A stretch of 64,000 nucleotides of DNA, taken from NCBI GenBank assembly GCA_947846985.1, contig CANTUZ010000006.1, positions 50,451,707 to 50,515,706 on the forward strand, in the 5' to 3' direction. A program made the position numbers and the translations under genes. Below the pieces are notes generated by a model. The model searched no databases. It had not been told where the DNA came from and was given only the letters and a program-made list of their open reading frames with translations. The stretch comes from Fratercula arctica (taxonomy: Eukaryota; Chordata; Aves; Charadriiformes; Alcidae). Numbering within the stretch: position 1 is the first letter of the stretch; each line of letters begins with the position of its first letter. Positions 11,391 through 24,800 of the stretch are shown here, in pieces.

Positions 11391-14300
11391 ATAACAATTC
11401 TTTCATAAAGGTTAGTCTTAGTATGAAATGATTTCCAGGAAAAAAATAAGTCATTTAGAGGTAAAAACTTCTTGGCCAGCTGTCCATACGAAACCTACTT
11501 TAGAATAAGCATTAGAGCTCACCAAAATTTTCTGCATTATCTTTCTCTGTCAACTGTGTAATAGCTCCTTACAGCTAGTTGAGTATTCTGGTGTTATGGG
11601 AGCAGTTACATTCTTTTCCTCTTGAATTGATACAAAATTCAGTTCACTACTTAATGAAAACAGCATGTCTTTTGCTAAAATACTATTTGAGATGAACAGT
11701 GCTAACCAAATTTATATGTTTTATAGTCTTGTGGGGGAAAAAAAAATAGAATCATGTTCACATGCAAGATCCTGAAGCCTTTATACTGATAGATTCAGTG
11801 GTGGTCTGTCTTCTGATGACTTTGCAGACGACGTGCTGGTTGGATCCTGTGGATCAGGAGCAAAGCTACCAAGGCAGAAGTTCTCCAGATTTTCTTACAG
11901 CAATCTTCTTGAGCATAAATTTCTGATTTGGCGTTGATTCACCATACCTCTAGGCCAGGTGCTACAATGCGATGCTCCTCTGCAGGAATTAATGTCTGGA
12001 ATCTCTATATGAAGAAGTGTTCCTATCTGAGTTATTCCTATTTCTTCTTCAATGCATGAAGCATGTTGTTTTCTGCATCTGTTTCTGGGAATTGGTAGAG
12101 AGCTTCAAAACTGTAGTGTATGTATTTAAGACTACATGATTGTGCAGTAGCTTTTATGGTAGATCAATGTGGCTAAAAGCTATTCCGATGAGAATCGGTA
12201 TCTACCTTGCCGCTTATGCTGAATATAAGACACCAGCTTGTTCTGGCTGCAACAGCACCAGGAATACTTTCTGGCTATCTGCTACTTGAACATCTGGTAT
12301 AACCTGAGAATTGTGCTGCTTGGCCAGTCTGTGTTATCTAACCCCTGGGGTACTAATTCTCTGTGCAAGCCTCCTGAGGAAGATGATGTGTTTCACGAGA
12401 CGTGGGGAAGTGGCAGCAGATCATTCCAGTAACGAGAAAAGGCTTGTTGTTGAGCAATGCTTTTACAGCCGCTCTGAAGCGACAGGAAGCGTCTGCGTGA
12501 AGCAGTTCGTACGCAGTGCTGCTCGTTGACTGGAGCCACGAAACCTGTAAATTGGAAGCAAAAAATACGTAGTTTTTCCATTGAAGTTAGAATACTGTCC
12601 TGTACAGCCCCTCCTTTCTCCCAGTGTTCCTTGCCATAATAAACGGTGTTACTGCAGTTGCTAACTGTGTACTGAGTATATGGTAACTGTGTGCTGTCTA
12701 CGGTAGTAGTTGGGGGTTACTGATAGCCTGAAAGGAAAATAGATTTTTCTGAAAAATTCTAACCTCCTTTATCAGAAAGCTTTTCCTGGAAGATTCAGAA
12801 GACTCAGTGACTTCCTCAGACTGGTTTGAGATAATGCAGAATATACCAATATCATAGGCAGAAGCCTCAGATATGACATCAGCTAACTAATAACAGCTCG
12901 GATTTGAATATAAGTTGATTGTGTCTAGACTATGCATAAAAATGCAAGAGAAATTCTATTGAACTCTGCTGATGAGGGAGAGAAGAAAAAAATATACAAA
13001 GGCTTAGGTTCAAAGCAAGGGGAGACTGAGACTTGTTTTGGGCTCCTTCTGGTGGGCCAAAGTACCTCAGAAATCTTTTAACTGGGAAGGGGCCTATTGT
13101 GCACGGAAGTACACATGAAGTAGCACGAGTATTGTACTTGCAGGGGAAGAGACTTCATATACTAATGGGTAGTTGTCTGCCACTCCAAGTTTCTGTTTTA
13201 CAGTAACTGTACAGAAAAAACCCAGAATGTTGGTGCTGTTTTTTGGCAGTAATGCTCTAGCAATGTCATTGATAGCAAATGGTCTCGCAACGTACCCTAA
13301 ATCTGATACTTCTGTTGTTCAGACACACATTCCAAAGTTCTCAAGAATCTGATTTTATTGTTATTTAGCACTAAACTTCTTTTCCGTCTGTTTTTCTATA
13401 TACTTTAATAGTTGGATATGTGTACTTTAAACTAAGAAATCCTTCAAATCTGTGGGTGCCTGTGTCTGTATCGGAGTGTGTGTATATCAGAGACCATTTA
13501 ATAGGTCTATAATTGAATCTAAGTAGTAAGAGACTTTTTAAAAATATTGCTTAGTGTTTCTATCCTAATGGGATAAACGTCATATTTTAACTATTGCTCT
13601 GTATCAAATCTATTATGCACAGTATTCAATAATTCCCCAAATCTTGATTTACCCAATTGAAAGTGACCCTGGGCGTAAATTCTAAGCAGAGGAGGGCTCT
13701 GATTCCTTGATCTTTGGCACTCTTTTGTTGAAACAGAACATGGTGTCTTAAATCAGCAGAATAATTTAGGAATGGTAGATACTGAAACAACTAATTTTTC
13801 TTTCCTGTAATCTGCATAGACTTCAAAATGCCTACAAAGCACAAAGTGCCAGTTCATATAATTTGTTGGCAAGGATAAAAAGAAGAAAGGAAATGATTTC
13901 CTAAGCGTGTGAATCAGCCCAGCTTTAACAGATATTTTTCTGTCATGTGCAGCCTGAGGGCTTATGCCTATCTGAGCTTTATTTGACAATTACCACTTGC
14001 CAGCATAATTAAATGATAATTTATAAATACTGAGAGAGCATTATGGGGAAGAGCAAATAGGTGCTTATCAGGGCATTGAATAAACTTGATCTGCCTCACT
14101 GGCAATTTTCATCTCTTATCTAGGTTGTTAACTGGTCTCCTTTCTTTTTTTTTTTTTCCCCTGTTTTGTTTTGTTTAGGTTTGATAGCTGTTGGTTTGAT
14201 TGTATCTGCCTGCCTATATTTCTTATTTTTTCATATTCCTAGCATTATTTTTTCTCCTACTGCTTTTGCCATCGATATTTTTCAAAATACCAAATAGTAA

Positions 14301-17300
14301 AACAAATATCAGGCAGGATAATATTCGTACCTGTGTGAGAATGAAAAGAAAATCCACACAGTTCATGTTTGTTAGATTTTTCATCGGTTCTCTGATTGTA
14401 AATCTCCTGCTTTTATTTATTTATTTGTGTGTGTGATTTTTGAGTAAGCGGAAGGCTCTAATATTCCAGTCAATGGGGGATGATAGCCAATTGCAGAAAA
14501 GCTTCTCCATGGCCTTTCTTAGATAAAAATGATACTAAATAGGCGTCACCAAAATTCTGTCACACTTGTGCCGGATATAAAAAAAAAAAAAAAAAAAAAA
14601 TCCCAAGTAAAGAATTGGAAAGGTTTTTTGTGCCATCAATGTTTCCCTTCGAGGTCCTTGAGCCATTATAAACAGTAGTGCCATTTCCCACAAAAGCATG
14701 TTAGAATATGGGTGGAAACACAGATTGGTGCTGGGCAATCTAGATAAAGAAGTGCAAGAAAAATCCTCTATTTGAATGGAAACAAATCAGTTGAATGGCA
14801 AAAAATTGAATTTCCACGCCTTTTGAAAAGCACGTAGAAGGAAGAGAAGGGGGTGGGGAAAGCAAGACACATTAGTGGGTCACTAGGAGATTGAATTTTT
14901 GAGCCATCATGAAATTAAATAATTTTAGGAACTTCTGATTGGAGTTATAGTGGTTTGAGTGAACAGTTAAGCCACCCCTGCACCAGAGAATGAAAAAATA
15001 AAGGGCTTCTGTGTTTAAGGTTGTCAATTTCTCAAATTATTCAGCATTTACTGCTTATAAATAGTAATTATTTGCTTTTTCCCCTCCATAGCTGAAAATT
15101 ATCTTTCATATTCAAATATTTAAATATACAGTGCTGTAGTTGGGGCACAAAAATTCCTAATGTCAGAACAGATTTTTGTACAAGGAATAATTTGAAAGTG
15201 GGGGATTAGTTTCCACCTTTTGAAACACGGTGCTTTCCGTAATCTTCAAACATTATTTAGGATAATGGAAGCCATCATCCTGGTTCTCAAATGTTAGCAC
15301 TTCCATTAGAATTTGCTGCTACCTCTTATTTTTTTATATTAAAATACAAGGCTTAAAAGGTATTATCTTACTAAAGGAGGGCAATTGTAGAGATGATTTG
15401 ATTGAATAAAGGAAAAAGCTGTACAGGCCTTTTAAGATCAAGGATGTATTGATGGAAAGCTATCATTAGAGACAATTAATGTTCTCCAAGGGAAGAAATT
15501 GATTATGGACAGAGATGGACCCTAAGGAGCAGATATGTCTTAATGCTCTAGGGCCTTAAGGATTATACATTCCATTCACAGCATCTGTATTTTAACCCTT
15601 TACGAGGGCTGGAGTAGAATCTAACACTTAAGAAAACTCTGCATAGAGTTTAATGCAGGGAGCCTCTGTGTCTGGCTGAGTGACACCTACTATTTCTTTA
15701 AGTGTGTATTTGTTCAGCAGATAGCATTTTACCTAATAAAATGTCTGACTTCCTATATGTGGTGTGTATTTGGGATCATTTTCAGCTGTAAGAACACAGT
15801 CCTGATATATAAGGAAATGAGGTATGAAATAAAAAAATTTCAACGTTACAGTGCTATCTATGGTAAGTGTGTTTTATCACTCAGAAGAGGTTTCTATTGT
15901 CTGAAGCTAACTGTTGAGAAGACTGATTTTATGTTTGGGGGGGCTTTTTTGGGAGGGGGCATCATTTAATAAAAATTGTTTAAATTGTATTCCAGGATAG
16001 ACTCGAGTTAAAGATAAAACTGGGGCAGTCTGGGTTCAGACGTTAAGTTTCGCCGTTCTGAGTCTGAGGACAAACACTAATGAAGCGATCCCGAAATTGT
16101 CGTTCCGTCTGAGTTGCAGAGTCAGTTCACAGATGGGCTGGTTTATCATGGCAGTTTTCTTTGGCTTAGTTCTCAATGAAGGCAAATATTTGGCATATTT
16201 GCTCAAGTTCGTTTTTTAAATGGTAAAAATATAAATGCCCAGAACTGAGCAGCACAGTATTTCCCCCACACACACACACCTCTGAAGCCCCAGATCGATG
16301 GGAGCATCCTGCAGCAACGAATGAATCCTGCCACATCTTCCCCTCTTGATCCGAGCTGGGGGTGTCTGCGACTCCCTTCCCACAGCAGGCAAATGCCAGT
16401 CTGGGCTGGTGCTCGGCCCAGCAGACCCTCGAGCAGGGGAACTAACAGTGCTTCCATTTGTCTTAAACGCTTAAATTTGCATTCTTCTCATATCTTTTTT
16501 TTTTTTTTTTTTAATCCTCAAGTAAGGAATCCTAGTCCTATCATGAAGTTGAAATTTTGCAGAGAAAGCAAGGAAATGCTTTTTTTCATCTCAATGTTTC
16601 AAACTTGCTTAGAACTAAAATAGTGTAACTAAAACCTACTGCATCAGATTTGTGGAACAGGCTGAAAAAAGACATTTTTCTGTAGCTTTGATTTTTTGTA
16701 CTCTTTTAGTGTGTAGTAGTTTGATCATACATGAAATACATGATTTTAATATCCTCCATCACATCTTTTTTGATATGCAGGTAATCAGATTTATTTTCTA
16801 CAGAAATTTCTAATTGATTTTATGATCTAACTTTATTTCAGGTGACAAAAGGTATTCTGGTATATTGAACAGAATGGTTGTATAAAAAATAACTTGATAA
16901 ATTGTGCTGAAGTATACAGTTTTCCCCTGACTCGTGTATACATGTAGATTCTTAATATTGTGCTGCCCTGAAGAGCAGTGTATAGGTTTCAATGAATAAT
17001 AGTGTGATACGTTAAACAGGCAAAAATAATAATACTGTAATTAATAGGGTAAGTTCAACTTTTATACAGCTGAATAGGTGAGTCCTATTGTATAACAGCA
17101 TGTATAGGAAACGCTCCTTTGGAGAGCACATATAACACGCTTGGCAGGACTAAGGAGATTAAAATAAGAGACGGAAATAAACAAAAAGAGCTCAGAAATA
17201 CAAGTAAGGAGATGTAGGGGGAAAGGGGGATTCCAGAGAGAACCAATGCTTATTTTGCATGCTGTTATTTCAGAATTTATTTGATATTATTTTTAAACTA

Positions 17301-17844
17301 CTACTATTTGGAATATAGGATCCTTTCTCTTCCCCCTCCACCCCTCTGCCTTTTCTTCCGGTGCATCATTAGGGAATTACCCAAATCACGAGAAGAGAAT
17401 GTGAATGTAAGTGAACGTTAAATACACTGGGCAGAGCCAGCTTTCTTCTGTATTTATATTTTTTTCCCTAAGCTATGAGCGCTCTTTAATTACAAGGTTA
17501 AAAAAAAACCACGAACCCCACCGCACATTTAAGACTGGTAACATATGTTGTTGTCAGCATGTATTTAGCACCTGCAGAAATGAACATGGCAAATGTGACA
17601 GCCCATAGGTAGCACACCCACTGCGCTGGCGAGGGGGACCGTCAACAAATTTTACTTCGTTAATTTTTTTTTTCTTATTTTCAAAAAAATCCAAGGAAAA
17701 ATACCCTTAATATAGCAGTGTTCTGAGCATCACAGAAAGAGTGTGTAATGGGGAAGAGGCGGTAACCCTTTCTAATGAAAGCCATTGTCCAAGCTAATGT
17801 GACTGAAAAATATTGTCTTTTTGTTATGACAAATAAAAATCATG
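11391..17844. other. gene-free stretch
   Basis: No coding exon or RNA gene was recognised. Simple tracts are a T-run near 14147-14158, an A-run at 14579-14600, a short CA-run near 16266-16279 and a T-run near 16495-16512. A GC-richer patch at about 16285-16445 is open on both strands (84 and 100 codons) without domain features. The (T/C)-rich 14140-14300 stretch produces a leucine/phenylalanine-rich open frame that is compositional. Confidence 0.55.
14579..14600. repeat. poly-A tract
   Basis: An uninterrupted run of about 22 A. No retroposed sequence could be recognised next to it. Confidence 0.9.
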
Positions 17845-17882
17845 AGGTCCAATCCTACAAACATTTAGTAGTCAATTTGTCA
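17845..17882. repeat. relic of ancient palindromic repeat
   Basis: GGTCCAATCCTACAAACA followed by a degraded TTA..AGTA block resembles the outer arm (GGCCCAATCCTGCAAACAC) of palindromic repeats common in turtle and crocodile genomes. The second arm is not recognisable. The family name is uncertain. Confidence 0.35.
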
Positions 17883-20399
17883 GGAGAGTTGCCACTGTGG
17901 GCCTGCTTATATTCCTGTTTCCTGTATATATTTCCTCTTTTAAGCCCCTTTTTGTCTTTGTTTCTATTTCTCATTTTAATCTTCTTACACAAGCCAAGCA
18001 CGTTACTGAGCTCACACCGGGAGGAGGCAGGTGTTGGGTGAGGCTTTGCAGGATGGGGCTCCTGGTGATGAGGATGCTACCGCTTCTCCAGCAGAGCGGC
18101 TTCTGCAGAGGACCGTGACATGTTCTCCTCTGTAGACTTGCCAGCAGGTGTTGCTGTGTAACTTGTCACCCACCCTGCTCACACGGGGAAAGCTCATTCT
18201 CCCAAGCGATGACACCAGCTGTCCTCTAACCTCCTGGACTCTTCCTCTAACACAATGCCTCAAATATAAAGTGTAGATGCGCCAAGCACTTGGAAAAAAT
18301 GTAGGCTCGTTTGAATTTTGAAATTGATCTTCATCCCCAAAACAGCAATATTTTTATTCAGGCAGAAGCTGAATGTGCTTTTGGTGGAAGCGATGTAACA
18401 AATGGAATTGTTGGAATACTGTTGTAAACAGCATCTGTTGTAATAATATTTCTACTGATAGTTGGGTTTATATGTATGACTGCAATGCTGAGAGATTCTG
18501 GTTGGTGACACTATGGGAGTCTTTCTGTTGCTTTGATGCACTTGGTATCAAACCTCTGTGCCTGGGGAGGGAAAGAGGGTCTCTGGTCCAAATGCTCACA
18601 GTTGAGAGTGTAAACTTGAACCAGGCCAAATGAACGGGCTTCTTCTTAGAAGTGCTAAAATGAAATTGATAGTATGAAAAATTTCTTTATGAAAAGATCT
18701 TAAATTACACAATTCCTATGCAAACAGCCGTGTAACCTGTTGAAAATACCTGAGCTTTGTGTCTGCAGGACCGTCTATGCTAACAGCACAGTGTGCGCAG
18801 CCTTCCTGCCCCTGGTCTCCGCCTGGGTTGCCAAAGAGGAATTCACTTATGTTCACTTGTCGGTTTTGGTGGATATTTGTCCACTGGACTCAGACTGGGG
18901 ATGTCAAGTTAAGCTGTTGAACTATCACCAGAGAATGAGAATTTCTTGGCTATTAGTTTCGTTTCAAAGTGTGCAGTCAGTGAATATTAAAAAAAAAAAA
19001 TAAATAAAAGGAAACGCAACTATACTGTTGTTTATGTGACTCTGCATAGGATGTGAGGGGTTTTATGCCAGTATCGCTTCTGTTAATGTTTGGGTTTTGC
19101 TTACTTATCTTGCTCTCATGTTGGTGCAGACGAGGAAGAAGACAGGGAAACAAGGTCTGGTTCCTTAGGGGCAAAAAAATACCTTTTCCTCCTTAGCGTA
19201 GGAGGTGGGCTCAGAGCCCACGTGTGTTTCTTGGATGCGGTACTTCTCAGGAGGGCCAGGGGATTTCCTTTCCTGTTCGTTTTGCTTTGGGGAAGCTAAC
19301 AGTAGCTCCCTTGGACTTTGCTGCTATGGTACGTCAGTCTAATGGATGTCTGAGTCCTCCTGACTCTTGACGCTCAGAGTCTGGTACTTGCTGCGCTCCT
19401 GAAAGGTCTCAGAAGCCACTGGAGTCTCCTAAGGGTCTTGTACTAAGGAAGCTCCAAGATGTGTGTTACAGACCAGTGTTGCCTGGAGCAAGCTTGTAAC
19501 TGGCATGAAGAAGCAGATGTTGTGATCGCTACGATGGAAGCTGCGATGCTGGAGGCTGCATGGGAACATGTCTGCTGTCCCTGATGCAAACCCAGCTGGA
19601 GCAGGAGCGAGGAAGCCTCTTGATTTTCTATTTAACGAGCTTTGCCCAACTGTGTTGTGCAAGCCCTTATCTGAGGGACAGAACAAAAGTCTGTGTCTGT
19701 TTTTCTGTTTCTCAGACCAGTTCTTCATCCTAATTCTAAGTGCGTATTAATCTTTCTTAAGGCATTTAATTGCTTTGCAGAATAAATTCCAGCTGGAAAG
19801 ATAAATTGTACTTCCCCCTGCCCCGTTACCAGTATATATTGTAGTGTTAGATACTAAATTCGGGACAGAAGAGCAGCCTTGATAACTCTGATGCTCCAAG
19901 CTTCTCCTCAAAGAAAAGTAGAGGCTTAAAAATGTAGATCTGACTTACAATACTGAAAAAGACCTGCAGTAGTAAATCCATAAAGGCCAGGTGTTGTTTA
20001 TCGGTGTTGAGCTAAATAAGTTAATATTTTGAGTAATGCAAAGCTAATGTATTAAGATATTACTTTAGTAAGAAAGTGGAACAAGTTTATAAAAGCTTTT
20101 TGCCGTGGTGTTAACTGTGATTCCAGTCTGACTCATATCTATTCAGGAAGTGCAGAAAATGTTGCTAATGAATATGTAATACATAAGCTCCTATTTCATA
20201 TATTCAAACTAGTCTGTGGATGCACAGAGTGTTCTGGTACCGAATGGGTAGGCAGGATAGCTGAACCTGCCGAGGGAATGACAGCACTGCCCCAGCCTGA
20301 GGTGTGACAATATAAACTCTTTAAACAAAGGAAAAGGTATTTAATGGTCTCTGTTTGCAAAGTTACAGCGAGGAGCATAAAATATAACACACTAAAACC

Positions 20400-20580
20400 T
20401 GTTACTGCTGTTCCGAGCAGCTGCCAGTTGCGGAGCTGCAGCGGGGAGGTACCAGTGGCTGTTTGGGAGAGGCTCCTGCATCCTCCCTGCTCCGGCAGCG
20501 CCCGCAGCAGCAGGATTTGCCCCGCGGAGCAGGGTCAGCCAGCGCCTCGCTGGGCTCCCAGAGGGGCTATCAGCGTAACC
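20400..20580. other. small CpG-richer patch
   Basis: About 180 bases with clearly higher GC and many more CpG dinucleotides than the surroundings, centred on a GCAGCGCCCGCAGCAGCAGG segment. It is too short to be a classical CpG island. It could be a remnant of a retroelement, an alternative promoter or a GC-rich enhancer. Overlapping open frames of 63-84 codons carry no recognisable domain. Confidence 0.4.
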
Positions 20581-20770
20581 AGAATCTGTTTGCAGTAATC
20601 GGTGGCAGCGTTGACAGAATGTTCCAAACCATCTGCTTGAGGGGATGGCGTTAACTCTATCAAATCCTCGTATTTTAAGAATGCTGATCTCCGGACCCAG
20701 GAGGACTGGTGACAGGGAGCTCTTGCCAGGCCTGCATTAGGCTGCCTTCATCTCATCACCAAATACACTA

Positions 20771-20785
20771 ATGCCCCCTAGACAA
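20771..20785 (-). promoter_or_regulatory. weak CTCF-like core
   Basis: The minus strand reads TGTCTAGGGGGCAT. This has the central CTCF core YAGRKGGCR but lacks the CCA on its left. It is listed as weak. Confidence 0.2.
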
Positions 20786-21562
20786 GATGCTAAATATGTG
20801 TGAAATTAGAGAAGCAGAATTATGGAATGGAGCAATAACACACCGAAATTTTCCTGCTGTCTGTCACTGGTTCAGATTTCTTTCTTTTAGTTGTAATATG
20901 AATATTTTCTTTACTGTGCAAACATACTTATAAAAAAAAAAATCATAATTTACTACAGAGATATTAGGAACACTGTATTTTACCTCTCCTTTTAAGCTGA
21001 TAAAGTGATTGAATTACACATACAGGCCTTTCAATAACCCTGTTGCCTCTCTGAGTTCAGAAGAAGTTGTTGGCTTTGGGAAAAGTGTCTCATTTTTAAG
21101 CAAATACTGAGCTGGTTAGCAGCTTTGTGCAGAATACGCTGATAGTTTTAACATCATATTAAGAATGAGCTAATATTTTTGCTCTGAGTGTTAAGGGCAC
21201 AGAACATCACTTCGCATACCTCCTAAAACCTTGCGTTCATATGTTTCTTTCATTCAAAGTATTCTGAGAATTGTGAAGGGATGACATGTACAGGGTTACC
21301 CACAAGGATTAGGTCTAGCCTAGTGACGCTAATGTCCCTTGGCTTCTTGTGTTGCCAGTGGGGAGGGGGAAGAGAGGCTCCTCCAGGAGAGCACATCTCC
21401 TGCCTTCTCCCCCAGCGGACGTGTGTGGGGAGATGAGCCTCGTTAGGCCTTTGTGAATACCTCCCTTCTCTTCATGCATGTAAGTTGTCCGCCTGGTGTC
21501 TGTAGAAGTATCTCCTCGTCATCTTTGTAGTACTAGGAGACACGTACTGTGTTTGCTTTACG

Positions 21563-21790
21563 TGTGAGGTTGGGTGGAGGGGATGCAGCCCCTGTGAGAA
21601 GAGGCCAGGAGCCACCCCCGTGTTGGACAAAGCCGGCTCCAAAACAGACCCACCACTGGAGAAAGCACAGCCCGTTGGGGATGGCGGTGGTGCCTCTGGG
21701 AAAAGACGTTTGAGAAGGGATAACAAACACCACTCAAGAGCTGAGGGAGAGGGAGGAGCCGAGGAGGCAGACAGGCAAGGTTAACATACT
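21563..21790 (+). mobile_element. avian ERVL-type LTR fragment
   Basis: The segment carries the ordered blocks CAAAGCCGGCTCCAAAAC, GACCCACCACTGG, AAAGCACAGCCC, GGGGATGGCGGTGGTGCCTC, TGGGAAAAGACGTTTGAGAAGG and a purine-rich end. These correspond, from memory, to the first part of a widespread avian ERVL-type LTR whose TATA-like ATATTTAAGAAGGG region follows the GCGCCTCTGGGATAAC block. Here the TATA-like box is degraded and the downstream half of the LTR is missing. No internal retroviral genes are nearby. Confidence 0.65.
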
Positions 21791-21811
21791 GCAGGTATGT
21801 AACGTATTTCA

Positions 21812-21862
21812 TAATGTCATGGGTCAGACCAATGGCCCAGCACTGTGTTCCCACTGGCACTT
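21812..21862 (-). mobile_element. ancient CR1/L3-like 3' fragment
   Basis: GGGTCAGACCAATGG, a GCCCAG.ACTGTGTTCC block and ACTGGCAC follow each other in the order seen in a common sauropsid CR1-type 3' segment (GGGTCAGACCAATGGTCCATCTAGCCCAG and onward). The middle is shortened by a small deletion. In the LINE's sense direction this lies on the minus strand. It sits only about 20 bases from the LTR fragment, suggesting insertion next to an older repeat. Confidence 0.45.
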
Positions 21863-24800
21863 GGTAGCATGTAAGAAAAGAATATAAGAACTAGGTAAGA
21901 TAAATGTGGCTCTTTCCGTGATATCCTCCTTTGAGTGAAAAGGGGCTCAGGCCTTGGATCCAGACAGCTGTATTTAACAGTAGGGACCTTTCTTCCATGA
22001 ATGCATTGAGTCACTTTTCCCTTTTGAAAATCAGAAGTTATTTGTGGTGATTAGTTATATAATTTAATTGGATTGATAACATACATCCTTTGTGTGTTTA
22101 AAACTTGCTGCCCGATATTTTCATTAAAGGCACCTTTGCTTTTTTGTGTTGTGAGCAGCAGTGACTAATAGTTCCCTCTTCCTCGAGCTTCATGACCATA
22201 CCAACCTCAGGGAGGCCGAGATGTTCCAGACAGAAGCTGCTTTATATCTCTGTCTATCTGCGTTGCTCTTCCCTGTGCCCCCATCCGTATCTCCTGAGAA
22301 GGGTGGTCAAGCTGTGGGTAATATTAGATTTATGTGGTAGCATAATTATATTCTTTCATATTCTGAACTCATATGATAGTAATTCCTAATATTATTTGCC
22401 TTTTTACTGCTAGTTGAGTTCTGAGTTGAAAAGTAGGGTACAACTCAGCAGTTTCATGTTTGAGTTTCTTTACAGCTCTCTTGGGTGAACTGTGTAGTTG
22501 TAGAAACCTGATACTAGGCATTTTAGCAGTTTCTTCCAAAATTCCTTCTTCCAACACTACTTCTGACTTTAAGTATAAAAGCAGCTAATAATGGGGTTTG
22601 TATTGTCTTAACAGGCAAGTCTTCCAAAGGCAGTAGTTTCTCATTTTTATAGGATCTGAATATTGGGAAACAGGGTTGTTCTCATTTGTTTATTCTGAAA
22701 ATGTAACAGTTTCATCCATAGGTTTCTCCAGCAGTGACAGAATTAGAAATTTGAGACGGCTACTTTTCAAAACTATTTTAATTTTATTTTCCTTAAAACC
22801 TATAAGATTTTTCCTTAAGATACGGCTTTATGATTACAGACAGAATTTCAGGTTTGAAGGTGAAAGGTGCAAATATCAGTAAACATCCAAATGCATGTAG
22901 TGATGACTCGAGGGAGAAGCTCTACAACTGGAATTGTTTCAAATGGGTGCCTTTATAGTTATTGTGTTATATGTATAGTTATATACAATGCCTTTATAAT
23001 TATTTTGAATCTTGAAAGCTATTTTAGAACTCTGAGCACTGTGGGATAATCCAGACTACGGTACCCAAAAATGTGTAAACAGGGATATTGCAAAAGTAGT
23101 AAATAACTACAATTTCCTCCTTGGCCCCGCTGTAGGTACTTTCAGATTTCCTTTGGGTTCCAGTCTCTAAGACTTACCAGTTTTGTTTGTCAGCATGACC
23201 ATGCCGTAGATCTAACAAACTACCACTGCTCTTTCCTTCCCGTTTCCTTGAGAAGGGTTAATCCGAGAAGTCCTGTCATTGCTGGAGTACCTGGGGTGGA
23301 TAGAGCAAGTCTTTTATCTGCTTGGAGACAGAGAGGGAAGGTGCTGACACCTAGGAAAAAATTTGGTGAACTTGTGGGTTGTACCACCTGAATTCCATGA
23401 TACTGATGTGCTAAACATCGCTTGTAGCATGTGAGTTGTCATTCCAGCATATTGCGATCAAGTATGTCAGAGTAAGACTTGTTATTATCTTCTGAACGTG
23501 TTTTTTTCTGCTGCGCTGAAAAAAAAAAAAAAATAGTGACAAGTAGGAAATTCAATGTCACTTATTTTGTTGTTTTTGTGGTTGGGGGAGACAATAAAAG
23601 GGAGGGAGACTTAGACTTGTGTGTTTTACTGGAGGAAGTGCTTGAGGGTTTTTCCTAGTCCCTTTAGTACATCTCATCTCTTGCACTTGCTTCGTTGAAT
23701 ACAGTCCCTTGTAGCTCGTTTTTTTCAGCTGCTTCCATGAGCACACACAGTGTATTTCATCTCCTATGGCTGCTCCACGGCGTTCCCCTGGTGGGTCTCC
23801 TCTTAATCGGCCGTCCTGCTCTGCCGCCTCCTCCAGCTCAGTGTGTACGGAGGAAGGGATTCCAGCACTTACAAATGACACTTCTTCAATGAGAATATGG
23901 AACATTTGCACTTTCTAAACTATGATTCCACTCCTGCTTTCGTATTAAAGCTAAATATAGGTGGTTTTCCACCGTTCAGATTAGCGCCCTACCCTTTCCA
24001 TTTAAATTGCCCCCCTGCCCCCACAGGAAAAATAGGAAAACTTCAGAAATACTTGGACTGAAGGATAAAAATTTTGTTAACTTTTTCAAAGTTGTTATGG
24101 GAATACATATAATGAAAAAAGCAATTACACACACAACGTGTCAAGTAACTATTATTACACGTGTAGACAGTTGAGATAGTACTTGAAAGAATTCTGGTAG
24201 TAAACAGTATTGTAAAATTTGGCTGATCTTTCTAAGTCTTTTTGCTGTAAAAAACCAACTGTTTTGTATTTCAAGATAGTTTAAATATTGTCTGGTATAC
24301 TAAAATATATTTGTTAACAGTGCTTATTACAGGTTAGTGAATACTTAAGATACTTCCAATTAATGTCTGCTTTGACTTTTTTCTCTATACTTTTCGCATT
24401 AACAAATAAATTTTCCTTGCACAATTCCTTGAAAAAGTATGGAATTTAGGGTTTTTTTTCCAAAACAAAATCTCAAAAAATAAATCTCTAGATGGAAACT
24501 CATTTGATGTTCACACTAAAAACCTCTATGAGGAGGGAACGAGAAGAAACTGTCTGACCTATGTACTCCATCAAAAAACCACATTTTTCAAATATTAAGC
24601 ATAGAAAACTCTGAATAAAAGTCTCTCTATAAAAATGATTTTGTAAGTTGAATAAGAAATAAATATAAGAGGAATTCAAGTGATTCACAAGCAGAGAGTC
24701 AGAAGTCATCAAAACATTTTAGGAACTAATCACTTGGCTTTGTTTCTTATTATGATGTAAATTTAGTATTTTTTATCCAACTAAAATATGTTTGAAGAAG

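Larger units (their letters stand above)
17883..21562. other. gene-free stretch with moderate GC
   Basis: GC is higher than in the flanks across 18.0-18.25, 18.75-18.95, 19.1-19.7 and 20.4-20.6 kb, but no exon with convincing splice sites or a known domain was found. The segment at 18765 begins after a pyrimidine tract and TCTGCAG and stays open for about 80 codons. That could be a non-coding-RNA or unknown exon, but nothing confirms it. An A-run lies at about 18990-19001. Confidence 0.5.

Noticed and set aside
14200..14436. Membrane-protein-like 78-codon frame
   Set aside because: The hydrophobic residues come from T-rich DNA, and there is no supporting context.
16640..16670. GGAACAGGCTG string resembling an internal CR1 segment
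   Set aside because: Only about eleven bases match and the flanks do not continue as CR1.
23558..23911. 117-codon minus-strand open frame
   Set aside because: Overlaps a plus-strand frame in the same DNA, and no recognisable domain or signal was seen.
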